64,000 bases of DNA from the NCBI GenBank assembly GCA_001600355.1, contig BCJU01000003.1:2112519-2176518 (forward strand), given 5' to 3'. This DNA is from Meira nashicola. Its lineage: Eukaryota; Basidiomycota; Exobasidiomycetes; Exobasidiales; Brachybasidiaceae. A program made the position numbers and the translations under genes. Shown here piece by piece: positions 51,839 to 62,144 of the stretch (position 1 is the stretch's first letter; the number at the start of each line of letters is the position of its first letter). The notes under the pieces were generated by a model. The model saw only the letters and a program-made list of their open reading frames with translations, had not been told where the DNA came from and did not search any database.

Positions 51839-51997
51839 GCGAAATGGTCGCTGTGGTAAACTCCACCTTCTTTCTCATATTTTATATCAAAATTTCCCTG
51901 TCGTGTCATGTATTCATATATCAATGCAAAAAGTTAAAACCTCAAACAGAATAAACAACTTTGATAAACATTAATACGATAAAGGCTGCATTAGGTA

Positions 51998-53268
51998 TCA
52001 CGGACATCCACAGATGATAGTCTTGTTTACATACTGTGGTTCTTTCTCGGATCCAAAATTTTCCGATCGAGGCTGCAATCTGGGAGTTGACAAGTCATTA
52101 TTTGTCAGTAATTTAATTGATGGAATGGATATGATTATCACTCACCCAGACTCTGCTGCAAAGAATGGGACGGTTTGCAAAGCCGGTCTTCCGTGTCGCT
52201 TTCCACCGTATACGACTTTATGTCCATACCAATTTCCCCCGCCACGATCGAGGACAAGAATCTGCAACGAATGAAAGAAGCATAAGTGAATTCTGCTTTT
52301 TCCTTTTTGCTTCTAAGTTATTTACGTACACCCCACCATCTTACACTATTCTCCGTACTGCAGATCCATGATGATATCTTTGTTAGTAAAAGGTCAAAGT
52401 TCTAATTCTTTAGGAAAACTCACACCCAGACACGTTGTCCGGCAAAGTACTTGCAAGACTGTTCAGAAGAGAAATCAAAGTCAGCATGCCTGTAGTTCAG
52501 TGACACATTTATTAGCCTAATAGTGACATTTACCATCTTTATTGCAGAGTAAGATTTCACCAACACAATGCAAGATTACCTTTTCTTGTACTTACCGGAC
52601 GTAAAACAATTGGAACTGCTTTCTCTTCCTTAAGTTTCTCTTCCTTTGCTTTCTCTTCTTTTTCTTTCTCCTCCTTTGCTTTTTCTTCCTTTGTTTTCTC
52701 TTCCCTTTCTTTCTCTGCTTTTGCTTTCTCCTCTTTTGCTTTTTCTTCCTTCGCTTTCTCTTCCTTTGCCTTATCAGCTTTAGCTTTTTCCTCCTTCGCT
52801 TTCTCATCTTTTTATTTTTGTTCCTTGCCTCCTTTTTTACCCTCACCGCCGCCTTTGTGATTGTCATTCTTTTTGTTATCATCTTTCTTTTCTCCGCCCT
52901 CTTTTTGTTGTTTCTGGTCAGGCTTTTGAGCAGCAGCAGGTTGGCTCGGATTTGGCAAGCATTGAACAATCTGAATAAGAAGATGTGAGTATAATGAGAA
53001 CAAAAAATAGCTTTTCATGTCTACTTACCCAATAAAAATCTGAGTAACATAATTTTAATGCAACAAAGCATAAAAATACCCAAAAGATAGGATGCATCTC
53101 AAATGAGCTAGAATTGATGTATTGTGGTGAAGGAGGTTGTGGTGGGTAGTATTGTGCTGGTGCTGGATAATATTGTGGTGCTGGTGCTTGAGCTTGAACT
53201 TGACACCCTGACCATGCACATCCGCCTGACCAAGATGATAAGCCAACAGGTGGACCAAAGTATGCCAT
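51998..53268 (-). pseudogene. Tandem KEEK-rod membrane protein, copy 2, interrupted by an in-frame TAA (6 exons)
   Basis: Exons on the minus strand: 53268-53029, 52970-52596, 52458-52424, 52357-52330, 52261-52146, 52079-51998 (introns 58, 137, 66, 68, 66 nt, all GT...AG). The N-terminus is MAYFGPPVGLSSWSGGCAWS with a Pro/Tyr/Gln-rich part, then a membrane segment at ~59-75 (MHPIFWVFLCFVALKL), the short IVQCLPNP, and a Lys/Glu rod. TAA at 52812-52814 (codon 133) stops the frame, but the same frame continues through the rod (KAKEEK units), VPIVLRP, and four small exons encoding the C-terminal module ending in IICGCP. That module is 63/86 identical to the neighbour, with all splice sites intact. 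If translated as read, the product is 132 residues; the full frame would be 291. Function unknown. Confidence 0.7.
52617..52811 (-). repeat. Charged KAKEEK repeat in the interrupted copy
   Basis: In-frame runs of 15- to 18-nt units (aaggaagagaaagca-like) encode KAKEEK, KEREEK and KEKEEK variants. The pattern differs from the strict 12-nt unit of the neighbouring gene, so the rods have expanded independently. Confidence 0.8.
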
Positions 53269-53612
53269 TGTGAGGGATGATGTTACGGTAAGAAGGTATG
53301 AAATGTCCGTCTAATTGGACTTTGAATCTGCACATTTGATTCAATATTTATGCAAGCAAGCAAGCGCATAAGAACAAAACACTTTGAGTTCAAGTTTTGT
53401 CTATTCAGCGGGAAAGCACTATCTTCGGAGATTGAATTTTGTGTACTTTTTGCAGCACTCATGCACATGGTCCGAGCATTTGAAAAAGTGAATCAGACTA
53501 TACAAATTTATTTACAAAAGAACTTTTGTTTTTGTTCTTTTCTATCACGATGATAAGAATTGATGAAAAGAGAATGTCGTAGTTGATTTTTTTGGCTGTT
53601 TGTGTCGCATTC

Positions 53613-55204
53613 TCATGGACAACCGCAAATTATTGTTTTGTTTACCCATTGAGGTTCCTTTTCTGGACCAAAATTCTCCAAACGCATCTGCAATCTACTC
53701 CGATATTTTTGGTCAGAATTGTTGAAATCACACTAAGCACATATATTTGGAACACTCACTCAGCCTCGGTCGCAAAGAATGGTACAGTCGCCAATTCGGG
53801 TCGACACTTTTTCTGTCCAGCATAAACAATTTTGTGACCATACCAATTGCCCCCTCCTCGATCGAGAATAAGCACCTAAAAAAATGAACATTCAATTTTC
53901 AGTTTATCGAATACTACCTCCATATGAATTGCATTTGTACTCACGCCCCACCATCTGCCACCATTTTGCGACCTACGGATGACATCAGATGCTCAATGTT
54001 AGTATTATTTAGCTTTTTCTGTGCTCCAGATACACTCACACCCATACACGTTGACCAGCAAAAAAGTTGCATGACTGCGATCAAATGAAAGCAAAAGTTA
54101 GTATGTCAACAAAAATTACTGGTTTTAGTAAGTTCAAGATTTTTACCCCTCTTTGACCGAATTGGCCTGTGAAAGTCCATCTGCGCCTTCTGGTGACAGC
54201 TTAGGTCACCAGCGACAGGCTAAATTCTTCTGTTTCTTTCTATAGTTACTTACAGGCCGCAAGATGACAGGTTCGGGCGCCTTTACTTCTTCTTTGACCT
54301 CTTCTTTCTTTTCTTCTGTTACTTCTACCTTTTTCTCTTCTTTGACTTCTTCCTTCTTCTCTTCCTTCTTCTCTTCCTTCTTCTCTTCCTTCTTTTCCTC
54401 CTTCTTTTCTTCCTTTTTTTCCTCTTTTTTCTCCTCTTGCTTCTTGTCTTCTTTCTTTTTCTCTGCTGGTTTCTTTTCTTCCTTCTTTTCTTCCTTCTTT
54501 TCTTCCTTCTTTTCTTCTTTTTTCTCTTCCTTTTTCTCCTCCTTCTTTTCCTCTTTTTTCTCTTCCTTCTTTTCTTCTTTCTTTTCCTCCTTTTTGGGTT
54601 GGGCTTGCGGTTGCTTTTGTTCACCGCCTCCTTTCTTCTGTTCTGGTGGCGGTGGTGGCTTCTTCTCTTCAGCTGGTTTAGCAGGCGGTGGGGCCGGAGG
54701 TGGTGGAGCTGGAGCTGGAGGTGGCGGTGCAGCTACAACCACGGGCGGTGGACATGGATTTGGCAAACATTGCATGATCTATAAAATGAATAAAAAGACT
54801 TAGCAAATTGACAATTAATCAAACACAATAAAAGTACCCACCCTGTAGAAGTCAGGATAGCACATTTTCAAAATTATCAAGCATAGAACAACCAAGATAA
54901 GAGGATGAATTTCCATCGGATTATGACTTTGGTAAACTTGAGGTTGCTGCTGTGGAGGATAATACATCATTGGCGGTTGAGGTGGCGGCGGCGGCGGCGC
55001 AGGAGGAGGTGCTTGTAAGATGATCGGTTGAGGTGGCGGTGGTGCCGGTTGAGGATAATAATAGTTCATCACTGGAGCTGGTTGAGGAGGAGGAGGTTGC
55101 ATTGGTGGTGGCGGCGGTGGAGAGGGTATTGCTTGAGGTTGACATCCTGACCATGCACATGCTGCTGACCAGGGTGATCCAACAGGAGGACCATAATATG
55201 CCAT
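53613..55204 (-). CDS. Tandem KEEK-rod membrane protein, copy 1, intact (6 exons)
   Basis: Exons on the minus strand: 55204-54842, 54778-54254, 54074-54040, 53972-53945, 53875-53760, 53694-53613 (introns 63, 179, 67, 69, 65 nt), 382 residues. Exons 3-6 have exactly the lengths of the neighbour's (35, 28, 116, 82 nt) and the same phases. Order of parts: MAYYGPPVG start with CAWSGCQ at ~16-22; polyproline/Tyr region to ~98; one membrane segment at ~100-116 (IHPLILVVLCLIILKM); QCLPNPCPP and a second Pro-rich stretch; an EEKK rod at ~183-287; VILRP; and an 86-residue C-terminal module (GQRVWV, GRWWG, LDRGGGNWYGHK, VPFF, VNKTIICGCP). No signal peptide, so membrane topology is open. The module looks like a small beta fold, perhaps SH3/Tudor-like, but I do not recognise it. 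Confidence 0.75.
54281..54595 (-). repeat. 12-nt coding repeat for the EEKK rod
   Basis: About 105 codons dominated by the tetrapeptide EEKK (12-nt units such as aagaaggaagag), broken once by PAEKKKEDKKQ and degenerating to VKEEKKVEV near the 3' side. The antisense reading is a Ser/Phe shadow. EEKK repeats are known to favour a stable single alpha helix through i to i+4 salt bridges. Confidence 0.9.
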
Positions 55205-56452
55205 GAGAAGATGTATCGTTGAGCAAAACGATGATATGGCTTAAAGTTAAAATGTTAAAATGCTAAATAAATTCCCTAATATCTTAAATTTTAAAAAGAA
55301 TACAAATTAAATGTCCAAGTTGAATTGGGATCTATCAAATAAATTTGAAATACATAGACTATTCGGAGGTTTGATAAATACAACACGTCGCGAAAAAGAA
55401 GACACGTAATGCTAGCCAACAGATCAAACAAAGGTGAAGACGAAAACGGTGACCGATTCTCACGTGTTGTCCATTTGCATGCTGGCATATATATTATGAG
55501 CAAGAACGGGCAACCGGCAAATTCCCTTTTTTTTCATCATCTCGTTTTTACACGGAATTGGCAGTGTACTTGCGGCTTCCACAAACGCATGGAAATTTGC
55601 GTATTGTCATGTCGGATGAACAGCGTCATTTGCCTTTTGTTGTTGTTCATTAGGGGGAGAAAATAAGTCTTTGACGCGTATAAAGGCCAACATTCAATCA
55701 AGTTCATATAAGCCACGCAATCCGGCGCCGTGACACGAAATGAGCTTTGACATCACTTCCTCACTTCCGTCGCGATCGAGCCATATTGAAGGCTAAGGGG
55801 AGCATTCTGGGAAGCAAGAGAAGTCTGAATGAAAATTGTGGCGTCTTTTTTTTTTTGATGCGGCAAACGAAAGTGACGAAATGAAGTTCTGAATATGATT
55901 GCAGGGGAAATGGAGTGCTATTTTTTGCGCTTTTATGGGCGTAGATTGAGATTATTGCGTATTATTTTCACCATAAGGGAAGAGGGTGTGCATTTTAACC
56001 CAGATTCCGAGACCGTTATTGCCGTAATTGAATCGTATGAGCGGTCCAAGCCAACATGTGGTGAACGGATTCAACTTTCCGAAGGGATTTGAATGTAGAT
56101 GTATTGATGGATAGCATTTATTACATTTCAAAAAGACACAGCGGAGAACAGCGTACATTGGACTGAAGAGCAAATTTCGGAATGAAATTGCATTTTTTTT
56201 GTTAAAAGTGAAAGTGGCTTCGGGCGCATCTACTCATAATCTTCCTCTTCCCTATATTTGACACGCATTCATTCTCTCCACAGCCTCTTCTTGATTTTTA
56301 CGCAAAGTGTATAAAAAACTCATTCATTAAAATTATTGTACCTCTTCGGTAACGTACAAACCCTTTCTTTCTTCCAAGCATCATTCTTGAAATCTTAATT
56401 TTCTTCATCGCTTTTTTGATTAAAGAATTTACCAATTCGTTCATCACTCAGA
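55205..56452. other. 1.25-kb divergent intergenic region
   Basis: Between the KEEK-rod gene and the Zn2Cys6 gene. It includes a run of T at about 55842-55854, an ACGCGT near 55674 and CT-rich leader sequence before 56453. Short ORFs (for example 55409-55666, 85 codons) show no signal peptide, family or splice support. Confidence 0.4.
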
Positions 56453-59416
56453 ATGATTAAGATGGAAGAGTGTTCTGGATATGCCGGCATGACTCAAAGT
56501 CCATCAAAATCTCCAAATGAACTCACTTCTTCCAATGATGGCGATGAATGCATGGACGAAACAGGACAAAAAGTTAAAGAGACTACACAAAAGCGCACAA
56601 ATAGGAATAGTCGAACAGGAAGAGCTTGTGAAGGATGCAGAAAGAAAAAGATTGCATGTGACGGTAGACAACCTTGTAGAGCATGCTCAACGCGCAAGCG
56701 AGATTGTGTGTATACAACATTAACGGTGACTGGAAGACCTTCAAAAGGAGCAGTAAAACTATTACAACGACAGATTGAGACATTGGAAGCAGAAGTTGAA
56801 GCTTTACGAAGTGGAAAACAAAACAAGACTCGTTCGGCAAATCAATTCGACGGCACAAACGCCACAAAGGCAGACGAACATCTTTTGCCACTCACTTATG
56901 GTCCATCTGGAGGACCCACAGAACATCGTGACTCGATCAATAGTGATGCCGATGACTTTTTCTTCTTGACCAAAAATGTCAATCAAAGCTTATCGATTTC
57001 TCAAAATCATGCAAACGAGCACGGTGGCAAAAATGGCAACCTTTTTGATCTTCATACATCGTTCCGCTTGGAACGTCAGGAGAATGGAGATTTCACAACA
57101 AGCTTGGGTTGGTGCATGGCTGCTGTTCAACTAGGTCAAACAATGATGGGCAAAGGTCATAATATTTTTGCTAATCGTACTGGTAACGTAGACGCCATCC
57201 AACAACAAGTGTGTGCACCAAATAGATCGGGAGATCAAAACAATCTTCTTATCGAACCATTCTCTGCAGCCAACATTCCACTCTATTGGCCTTCTCGCGA
57301 ACGTGAAGAACAATTGTTCAATGTCTACTTCAGACTTGTACAGCCGTCTTGGCCAATTCTATGCAAAGATACATTAAATGCTCAACGAACAGGATCTCTT
57401 CGGAACATCCTTCAAAACGATCCCGTGTGGCTTTCGATTATGCTTGGATTGTTCATTGCTGCAGGAAGGTATGTTCCGTCTGAACATGAGAGCCTTCAGC
57501 TTTGGTGGACAGCTAGAATGCAATTAGGAGCACATGATTTGGTCCATTGCAGTTCCATTGGAGGCATTCAAAATCTTTTGATGACGGTAAATATTCGATC
57601 TTGTTTACTTATTCGAACGCATATCGATTGGGTGGCAACAGGGATGGTCATAAGAACAATGCAAGATCGAGGACTGCATCGTGAAGCTGTTTTGAAAACT
57701 TTACAACATGATGCAGCTTATACTGGCTTAATTCGTTGCTTATGGTGGACAGCTCAAAAAGCTGATATCGATATGTGCGCTCGTTGGGGCCGTACACCAG
57801 CCGCCGTTTCTTTCGATGTTTTGCCACCTAGAGGGTCTTCATTGAGTTCACCGGTTCCATACTTTATCGCTTCACTCAGGGGTTTGCGTCTTACTGCTCA
57901 AATATTGGATGCTCGTTACCTTCGTGACGTAATTTTGCGCGACAATGTACTCAACGAAGTGAAAAGATGGATGGCAGAATTGAAAGAGTACTTTCCATTT
58001 ATGCCCAAAGAACGTGATGATGAAAAAATCTTTGCAAACGCAAAACTGTCAATGTTCGCTTACAGTGTAGTCGCCTTAGCCTTCAAATACAACATCAACG
58101 TTGTATTTCGAACGTTGGTAAGACAAAATTCTACCCTTGAAGGCAAAAAAGCTAGGGAAATGAGCGAGAAGGAATTAGCCGATTACGAAAAAGCAAAAGT
58201 GGTCGTAAAAGAGATTACACAAAACACAGCAAAAATCATCAAATCTCTTGTCGATCGAAGTCGTCAGGATGTACAATTTTTTGACGACGATATCGTTGTT
58301 CATGCAGGTTCGGTGATGATTATTGCCAACTTTTTGTGTTATGCTGAAAAGTTAAGAGGTTATACGGATGAAGCCTTATTGCAATCAATCACTACCATCA
58401 GCGATTCTTTGAAGAATTGCAATTTTGGCGGTACAGTGACTGCTTCAGCCAAAGAATTTTGCAGAACAATGACGTCTCAGCTAGCCAAGCGTATGCAAGA
58501 TCACGAAAGCCTTTACAATCAGCCCCAAACCTTGAACGAAACGACCGAATTCAATACTTTCCCGCAATCAAACCAGCAACAGAATTTTCGTTTTGATTCA
58601 GCCACCTATCCGCCTGGCGTTCAATCTAATGGGAATATGGTAATTTTACCTGACAACGGTCCTACTGACATTCAAAATACGTTTCGATCTGCAATCACGG
58701 TCATGGACAGATATGTCAGCGATCCGCGAGTTTTGATGGACAATGCTCAATACGCGAGAGCAAGTCCCGATTCAAAATTGTGGGATGATGTTTTGCATAA
58801 TGAAATAATGCTTCTTGATGGGATCACAAATACAACAGCAGGATTCCCGCACAATATGATTCAATATCCAATTACATCATCGCATCCTTCTGGTAGTGAT
58901 GTAACAACTAATTCTTCTACTACCGAATTCAATGAAACGGAAAGAAAGACGATCGATCAAAATACTATCGAAGATTCAGCTTATCAGCCACCGTCAAATC
59001 AATATTTTGGGAATGTAGGCATGAGAAGAGGTTCGGCTCAAGTACCAATTTTGTCATCCATGTGGTTAGGTCCTGATATGGAACATACTTTGCCTCCATT
59101 AGCGTCTCCTGCTCAACAAAGTGGACAAGTACTACAAGCAGCAGAAAAGCAAGGTGATCTTTCCACTAGAAATGGCGATTCCTCCATGCCGAGATTCAAC
59201 GTTCCAAATATCTTTTCCACAATGAACACAACCAACCAACAGCATCAAACCAATGCACCCGTAAATACACCTATCACAACTTTGTCCATGCCTCCGACAG
59301 AAGAAGTGACAACATTTTCCAACCCTTTCAACGGATACAAGATCCCAAACTTTTCTCCACGTCATAGCGGTCTCCCAACGGCAGCAACGCATGGTCCTTT
59401 TAATGCTGACTTTTGA
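56453..59416 (+). CDS. Zn2Cys6 fungal transcription factor
   Basis: 987 residues, intronless. The binuclear zinc cluster uses Cys59, Cys62, Cys69, Cys75, Cys78 and Cys85 in the canonical spacing (x2, x6, x5, x2, x6), with the basic RKKKIACDGRQP between. A short linker and coiled-coil dimerisation helix follow (KLLQRQIETLEAEVEALRSG, ~103-122). The fungal-specific regulatory domain starts near 275 (EEQLFNVYFRLVQPSWPILC) and includes ARMQLGAHDL, MVIRTMQDRGLHRE and RCLWWTAQKADIDMCARWGR. The C-terminal third is Asn/Gln/Thr/Pro-rich and probably activating. Target genes are unknown; it is not adjacent to an obvious metabolic cluster, though the KEEK-rod pair is divergent from it. Confidence 0.9.
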   Translation: MIKMEECSGYAGMTQSPSKSPNELTSSNDGDECMDETGQKVKETTQKRTNRNSRTGRACEGCRKKKIACDGRQPCRACSTRKRDCVYTTLTVTGRPSKGAVKLLQRQIETLEAEVEALRSGKQNKTRSANQFDGTNATKADEHLLPLTYGPSGGPTEHRDSINSDADDFFFLTKNVNQSLSISQNHANEHGGKNGNLFDLHTSFRLERQENGDFTTSLGWCMAAVQLGQTMMGKGHNIFANRTGNVDAIQQQVCAPNRSGDQNNLLIEPFSAANIPLYWPSREREEQLFNVYFRLVQPSWPILCKDTLNAQRTGSLRNILQNDPVWLSIMLGLFIAAGRYVPSEHESLQLWWTARMQLGAHDLVHCSSIGGIQNLLMTVNIRSCLLIRTHIDWVATGMVIRTMQDRGLHREAVLKTLQHDAAYTGLIRCLWWTAQKADIDMCARWGRTPAAVSFDVLPPRGSSLSSPVPYFIASLRGLRLTAQILDARYLRDVILRDNVLNEVKRWMAELKEYFPFMPKERDDEKIFANAKLSMFAYSVVALAFKYNINVVFRTLVRQNSTLEGKKAREMSEKELADYEKAKVVVKEITQNTAKIIKSLVDRSRQDVQFFDDDIVVHAGSVMIIANFLCYAEKLRGYTDEALLQSITTISDSLKNCNFGGTVTASAKEFCRTMTSQLAKRMQDHESLYNQPQTLNETTEFNTFPQSNQQQNFRFDSATYPPGVQSNGNMVILPDNGPTDIQNTFRSAITVMDRYVSDPRVLMDNAQYARASPDSKLWDDVLHNEIMLLDGITNTTAGFPHNMIQYPITSSHPSGSDVTTNSSTTEFNETERKTIDQNTIEDSAYQPPSNQYFGNVGMRRGSAQVPILSSMWLGPDMEHTLPPLASPAQQSGQVLQAAEKQGDLSTRNGDSSMPRFNVPNIFSTMNTTNQQHQTNAPVNTPITTLSMPPTEEVTTFSNPFNGYKIPNFSPRHSGLPTAATHGPFNADF

Positions 59417-59621
59417 ACGAATTCGTTGGTCAAATCTACTTTTCTGACTGTGTCGATTTGTATATTGATCTATTTATACCATTATAATCTCTTTTCTCTC
59501 CTTTAATCTCTCATGACGTTACGATATTGCTCCATAATTCAGTATCATACAATTTTATAACGGTTTCATAGTACAGTTGCATCGATGTTAATGGGTATTT
59601 TCATTTCACCTCTTCCATAAT

Positions 59622-60971
59622 TCATTCGCTATCACTTCCATAATCTGCAAGACTGGTGAGTGCTGATTTTTGAGCCAATGAAGAAGCAGACGATTGTTGT
59701 TTTTTGCGCAGATTCTGTAATGCTTCCAGTTCTTTTATATCAAATAGTCCATTTTTGTTAGATTCCGCTGTGCTATCTTCTTCTTTGGTTATATTTGCAG
59801 CTGCCTCTTCTGCAGCCTCAATTTCCGCCAAAGCTTTTGCTTGAAGTTCAGCATCTTCTTGCTCGATCTTTTCCCAATTCCTTTTATTCTCCTCCAGTAA
59901 TCGCTGATACTCCTCTTCGCTCATCCCGTTCAAATCATTGTCCTTTTCTTCACCTTCTGAAGCTTCGATACGTAGTCTTTTTTGATCGTCGGCTCTTTGC
60001 TCATCATAACCTTCCAATGATTCACTTTGTTCGAGTTCTAGAAGCGTTTGACCAGCTCTTCTCGCTTCTTCAGATATGTTTGCTTTTATAGCTTGCATCC
60101 CTTCTCGTTCCCGTTCACTTCTATCACGTTTTTGCGCTCCAGGATTGGGATCATCCGTCGCCCATCGAAGATTGATACATTCATTGTGATCGAGTGATTG
60201 ATGCATCATTGCTTCTTTTGCAAATTGAGCATCCACTTCACGTACATATGTCACAAAGCCACAACCACGAGAATGCAAAACCCGTATCCGTTCCAATTCA
60301 CCAAATTCACTAAAATGACGATAGAGTACTTTTTCAGTTGGACTCAATTGATCTTTCGGTTGAGCTCGATTCCAACCTTTACCTCCTTCACTGAATGCAT
60401 TCCATTTAACATCTTTTCTATCTCCATTTATTTGTTTTTGGCGTTGTTGCTGTTGCCTGCTTGACATATCATTGGTTTCTTCGTGTATGCGTCCAACATA
60501 CAATGTCCGATTTACACGCTGAATAGATCCAATACCGCCCATATCATCTCGAAAATCACCATGCTTTTCCCTTCCAAAAACATCATGACCTTGATCGGGT
60601 ACATCTACCGGTAACATATGCAAAAATGTACAATCTTGACCATTGGGACAATATCCTCTGGCAAAGAAAAGGCATACAAATGCTCCGCCATTTCGATTTG
60701 CCCTTGTATAACCAGCATCTTTTGCAATATTTACTCTCGTTGATGATTTAACATTTTGCGTTTTTCCGTCATCATATTCCCCTCCAGAATATTTATTGTA
60801 CCAAATATTATATGTAATTCCACTTTGGTTGGCTCTATCTGTCGATTGACGAATGTTCTCCAGTTCACGATGGGTTACTTGTTTGCGAGCAGGTCTAGAC
60901 GTTAGAGAGCGGGAATTATTGGATGTTGAAGCAACTTGTAGCGAAGGGCCTGCCGTTGACACCTCTGACAT
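59622..60971 (-). CDS. CWC2: Pre-mRNA splicing factor CWC2
   Basis: 449 residues from the ATG at 60971. The Torus/CCCH zinc finger has Cys100, Cys108, Cys114 and His118 (CLFFARGYCPNGQDCTFLH), preceded by SGITYNIWYNKYSGGEYDDG. The RRM follows (NRTLYVGRI; LYRHFSEFGELERIRVLHSR; GCGFVTYVREVDAQFAKEAM), with NLRWATDDPNP after it as in the yeast protein. CWC2 contacts U6 snRNA and helps the NineTeen complex set the spliceosome's catalytic core. The C-terminal ~150 residues are a Glu-rich coiled coil absent from the shorter yeast protein; YGSDSE ends it. An upstream TTG reading is rejected. Confidence 0.94.
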   Translation of the reverse strand: MSEVSTAGPSLQVASTSNNSRSLTSRPARKQVTHRELENIRQSTDRANQSGITYNIWYNKYSGGEYDDGKTQNVKSSTRVNIAKDAGYTRANRNGGAFVCLFFARGYCPNGQDCTFLHMLPVDVPDQGHDVFGREKHGDFRDDMGGIGSIQRVNRTLYVGRIHEETNDMSSRQQQQRQKQINGDRKDVKWNAFSEGGKGWNRAQPKDQLSPTEKVLYRHFSEFGELERIRVLHSRGCGFVTYVREVDAQFAKEAMMHQSLDHNECINLRWATDDPNPGAQKRDRSEREREGMQAIKANISEEARRAGQTLLELEQSESLEGYDEQRADDQKRLRIEASEGEEKDNDLNGMSEEEYQRLLEENKRNWEKIEQEDAELQAKALAEIEAAEEAAANITKEEDSTAESNKNGLFDIKELEALQNLRKKQQSSASSLAQKSALTSLADYGSDSE

Positions 60972-61323
60972 CGTTGCCCCTTTGCTTCCAATGATGATGG
61001 AAAGGACAATGACACTGTTTAAACTCAAAATCTGGTCTTCTCGAGCTCCACAAATCCGAGTATTGTTTAGTAGTGCATTTAACCTTTTTTGGCTTTGAGC
61101 ACAACACGTGATGTTTCAAAGCATATCCCAAGCGCGCGCATAATCGGGATCGATGATTGGGCGAAATGGGGCGGCAACAAATTACCATTGTAAGCGTGGG
61201 CGTTGGCAGGCATAGGAACACAAGAAATTGAAATTGAAAGCAAGAAGGATTGATCATCAACTACAGTTTTACCATCATCATCATCACCTTTTCGATCTCT
61301 CATAAGCTCGAATAATTTACATT
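60972..61323. promoter_or_regulatory. Divergent promoter of CWC2 and QCR8
   Basis: 352 bp between head-to-head starts, with a moderately GC-rich centre (near 61125-61180) and a catcatcatcat repeat at 61272-61283. No gene inside. Confidence 0.4.
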
Positions 61324-61716
61324 ATGAGACCGACACAAATTTTACAAAGTGGAATGCCCACAGGGGACAAATATATGGGATGGTGGGGAAGTATGGGAGG
61401 ACCAAAGCAAAAAGGTGTTTATCAATATTCCATTTCACCTTTCCAACAAAATGCAATGGCAGGCGCTTTACGTAATTATACATTTTATGGTTACAAGAGA
61501 TTATTGCAACAAGCACCATACTTTGCAGTTCCTTTCGCTCTAGGTAGGTGATCATTGAAAAGAATAATATCGATTTGAGAATCGAAAATACTTACTCAAA
61601 ATATCTTCCTTTTTTCATTTTTTACAGGTTACGCAATCTACTCTTGGGGTAGATCCCGCAACGAATTCCTCAACTCTAAGGAAGGCCATCGTCTACACGG
61701 TGGTGAGGAAGAATGA
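61324..61716 (+). CDS. QCR8: Ubiquinol-cytochrome c reductase subunit 8 (2 exons)
   Basis: Model: 61324-61543 and 61628-61716, 84-nt intron (GTAGGT...TTTACAG), 102 residues, matching the small QCR8 family. Conserved parts are KYMGWWGSMGGPKQKGVYQY, SPFQQNAMAGALRNYTFYGY and RLLQQAPYFAVPFALGYAI, the last spanning the splice and forming the single membrane helix; the tail is acidic (GGEEE). QCR8 sits beside cytochrome b in complex III of the inner mitochondrial membrane. The intron interrupts a Gly codon and both halves agree with the family. Confidence 0.93.
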
Positions 61717-62144
61717 TATGTTACCGATTTATAAAGTTTTAATTCGAATCGATTCATATGTCTTGTAGTTTGAATGGGAGGATGTCTGTACTTGTTTTAG
61801 AGAGTACGCAAGTTGAGTTTGATATAACACATAGTATGGGAGTTGCAGAAGTGGACATTGTTGTGGAAATATGCTTTGGGAGAGGATATCATTCATCGTC
61901 GATAAAGTATAAAAGTGTACTTCTTTTGGGGCTGGTATACTGTATGTCTCACTCAGTTCATTGAAACGATCCGGTGACACCGTATCAATCTCACTTGAGG
62001 ATGGCATACATTCTTGTGTCATCTTCTATTCGAACTTTCTGCATCAACATCGTTACGTTGAGATAAAAGAGCATCATAGAATAGAGTACATTGAACATCC
62101 TCGAAGATGAAATGAGATGCTGAAGAGGTGCGAGGAGCAGTTAT

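Noticed and set aside
52809..52841. A 33-nt mini-intron removing the TAA in the interrupted KEEK-rod gene
   Set aside because: It would keep the frame (GTAAAA...AAAAAG), but it is far too short, is purine-rich and has no pyrimidine tract.
54190..54212. Hairpin (ctggtgac/gtcaccag, 7-base loop) in intron 2 of the intact KEEK-rod gene
   Set aside because: It is short and lies in an intron absent of other signals; not enough to call a functional RNA structure.
54264..54803. Long plus-strand ORF rich in Phe and Ser opposite the EEKK rod
   Set aside because: It is the antisense shadow of the 12-nt rod repeat; the minus strand has signal-matched exons and a conserved paralogue.
55409..55666. 85-codon ORF between the KEEK-rod gene and the Zn2Cys6 gene
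   Set aside because: No signal peptide, no recognisable domain and chance-length for this spacer.
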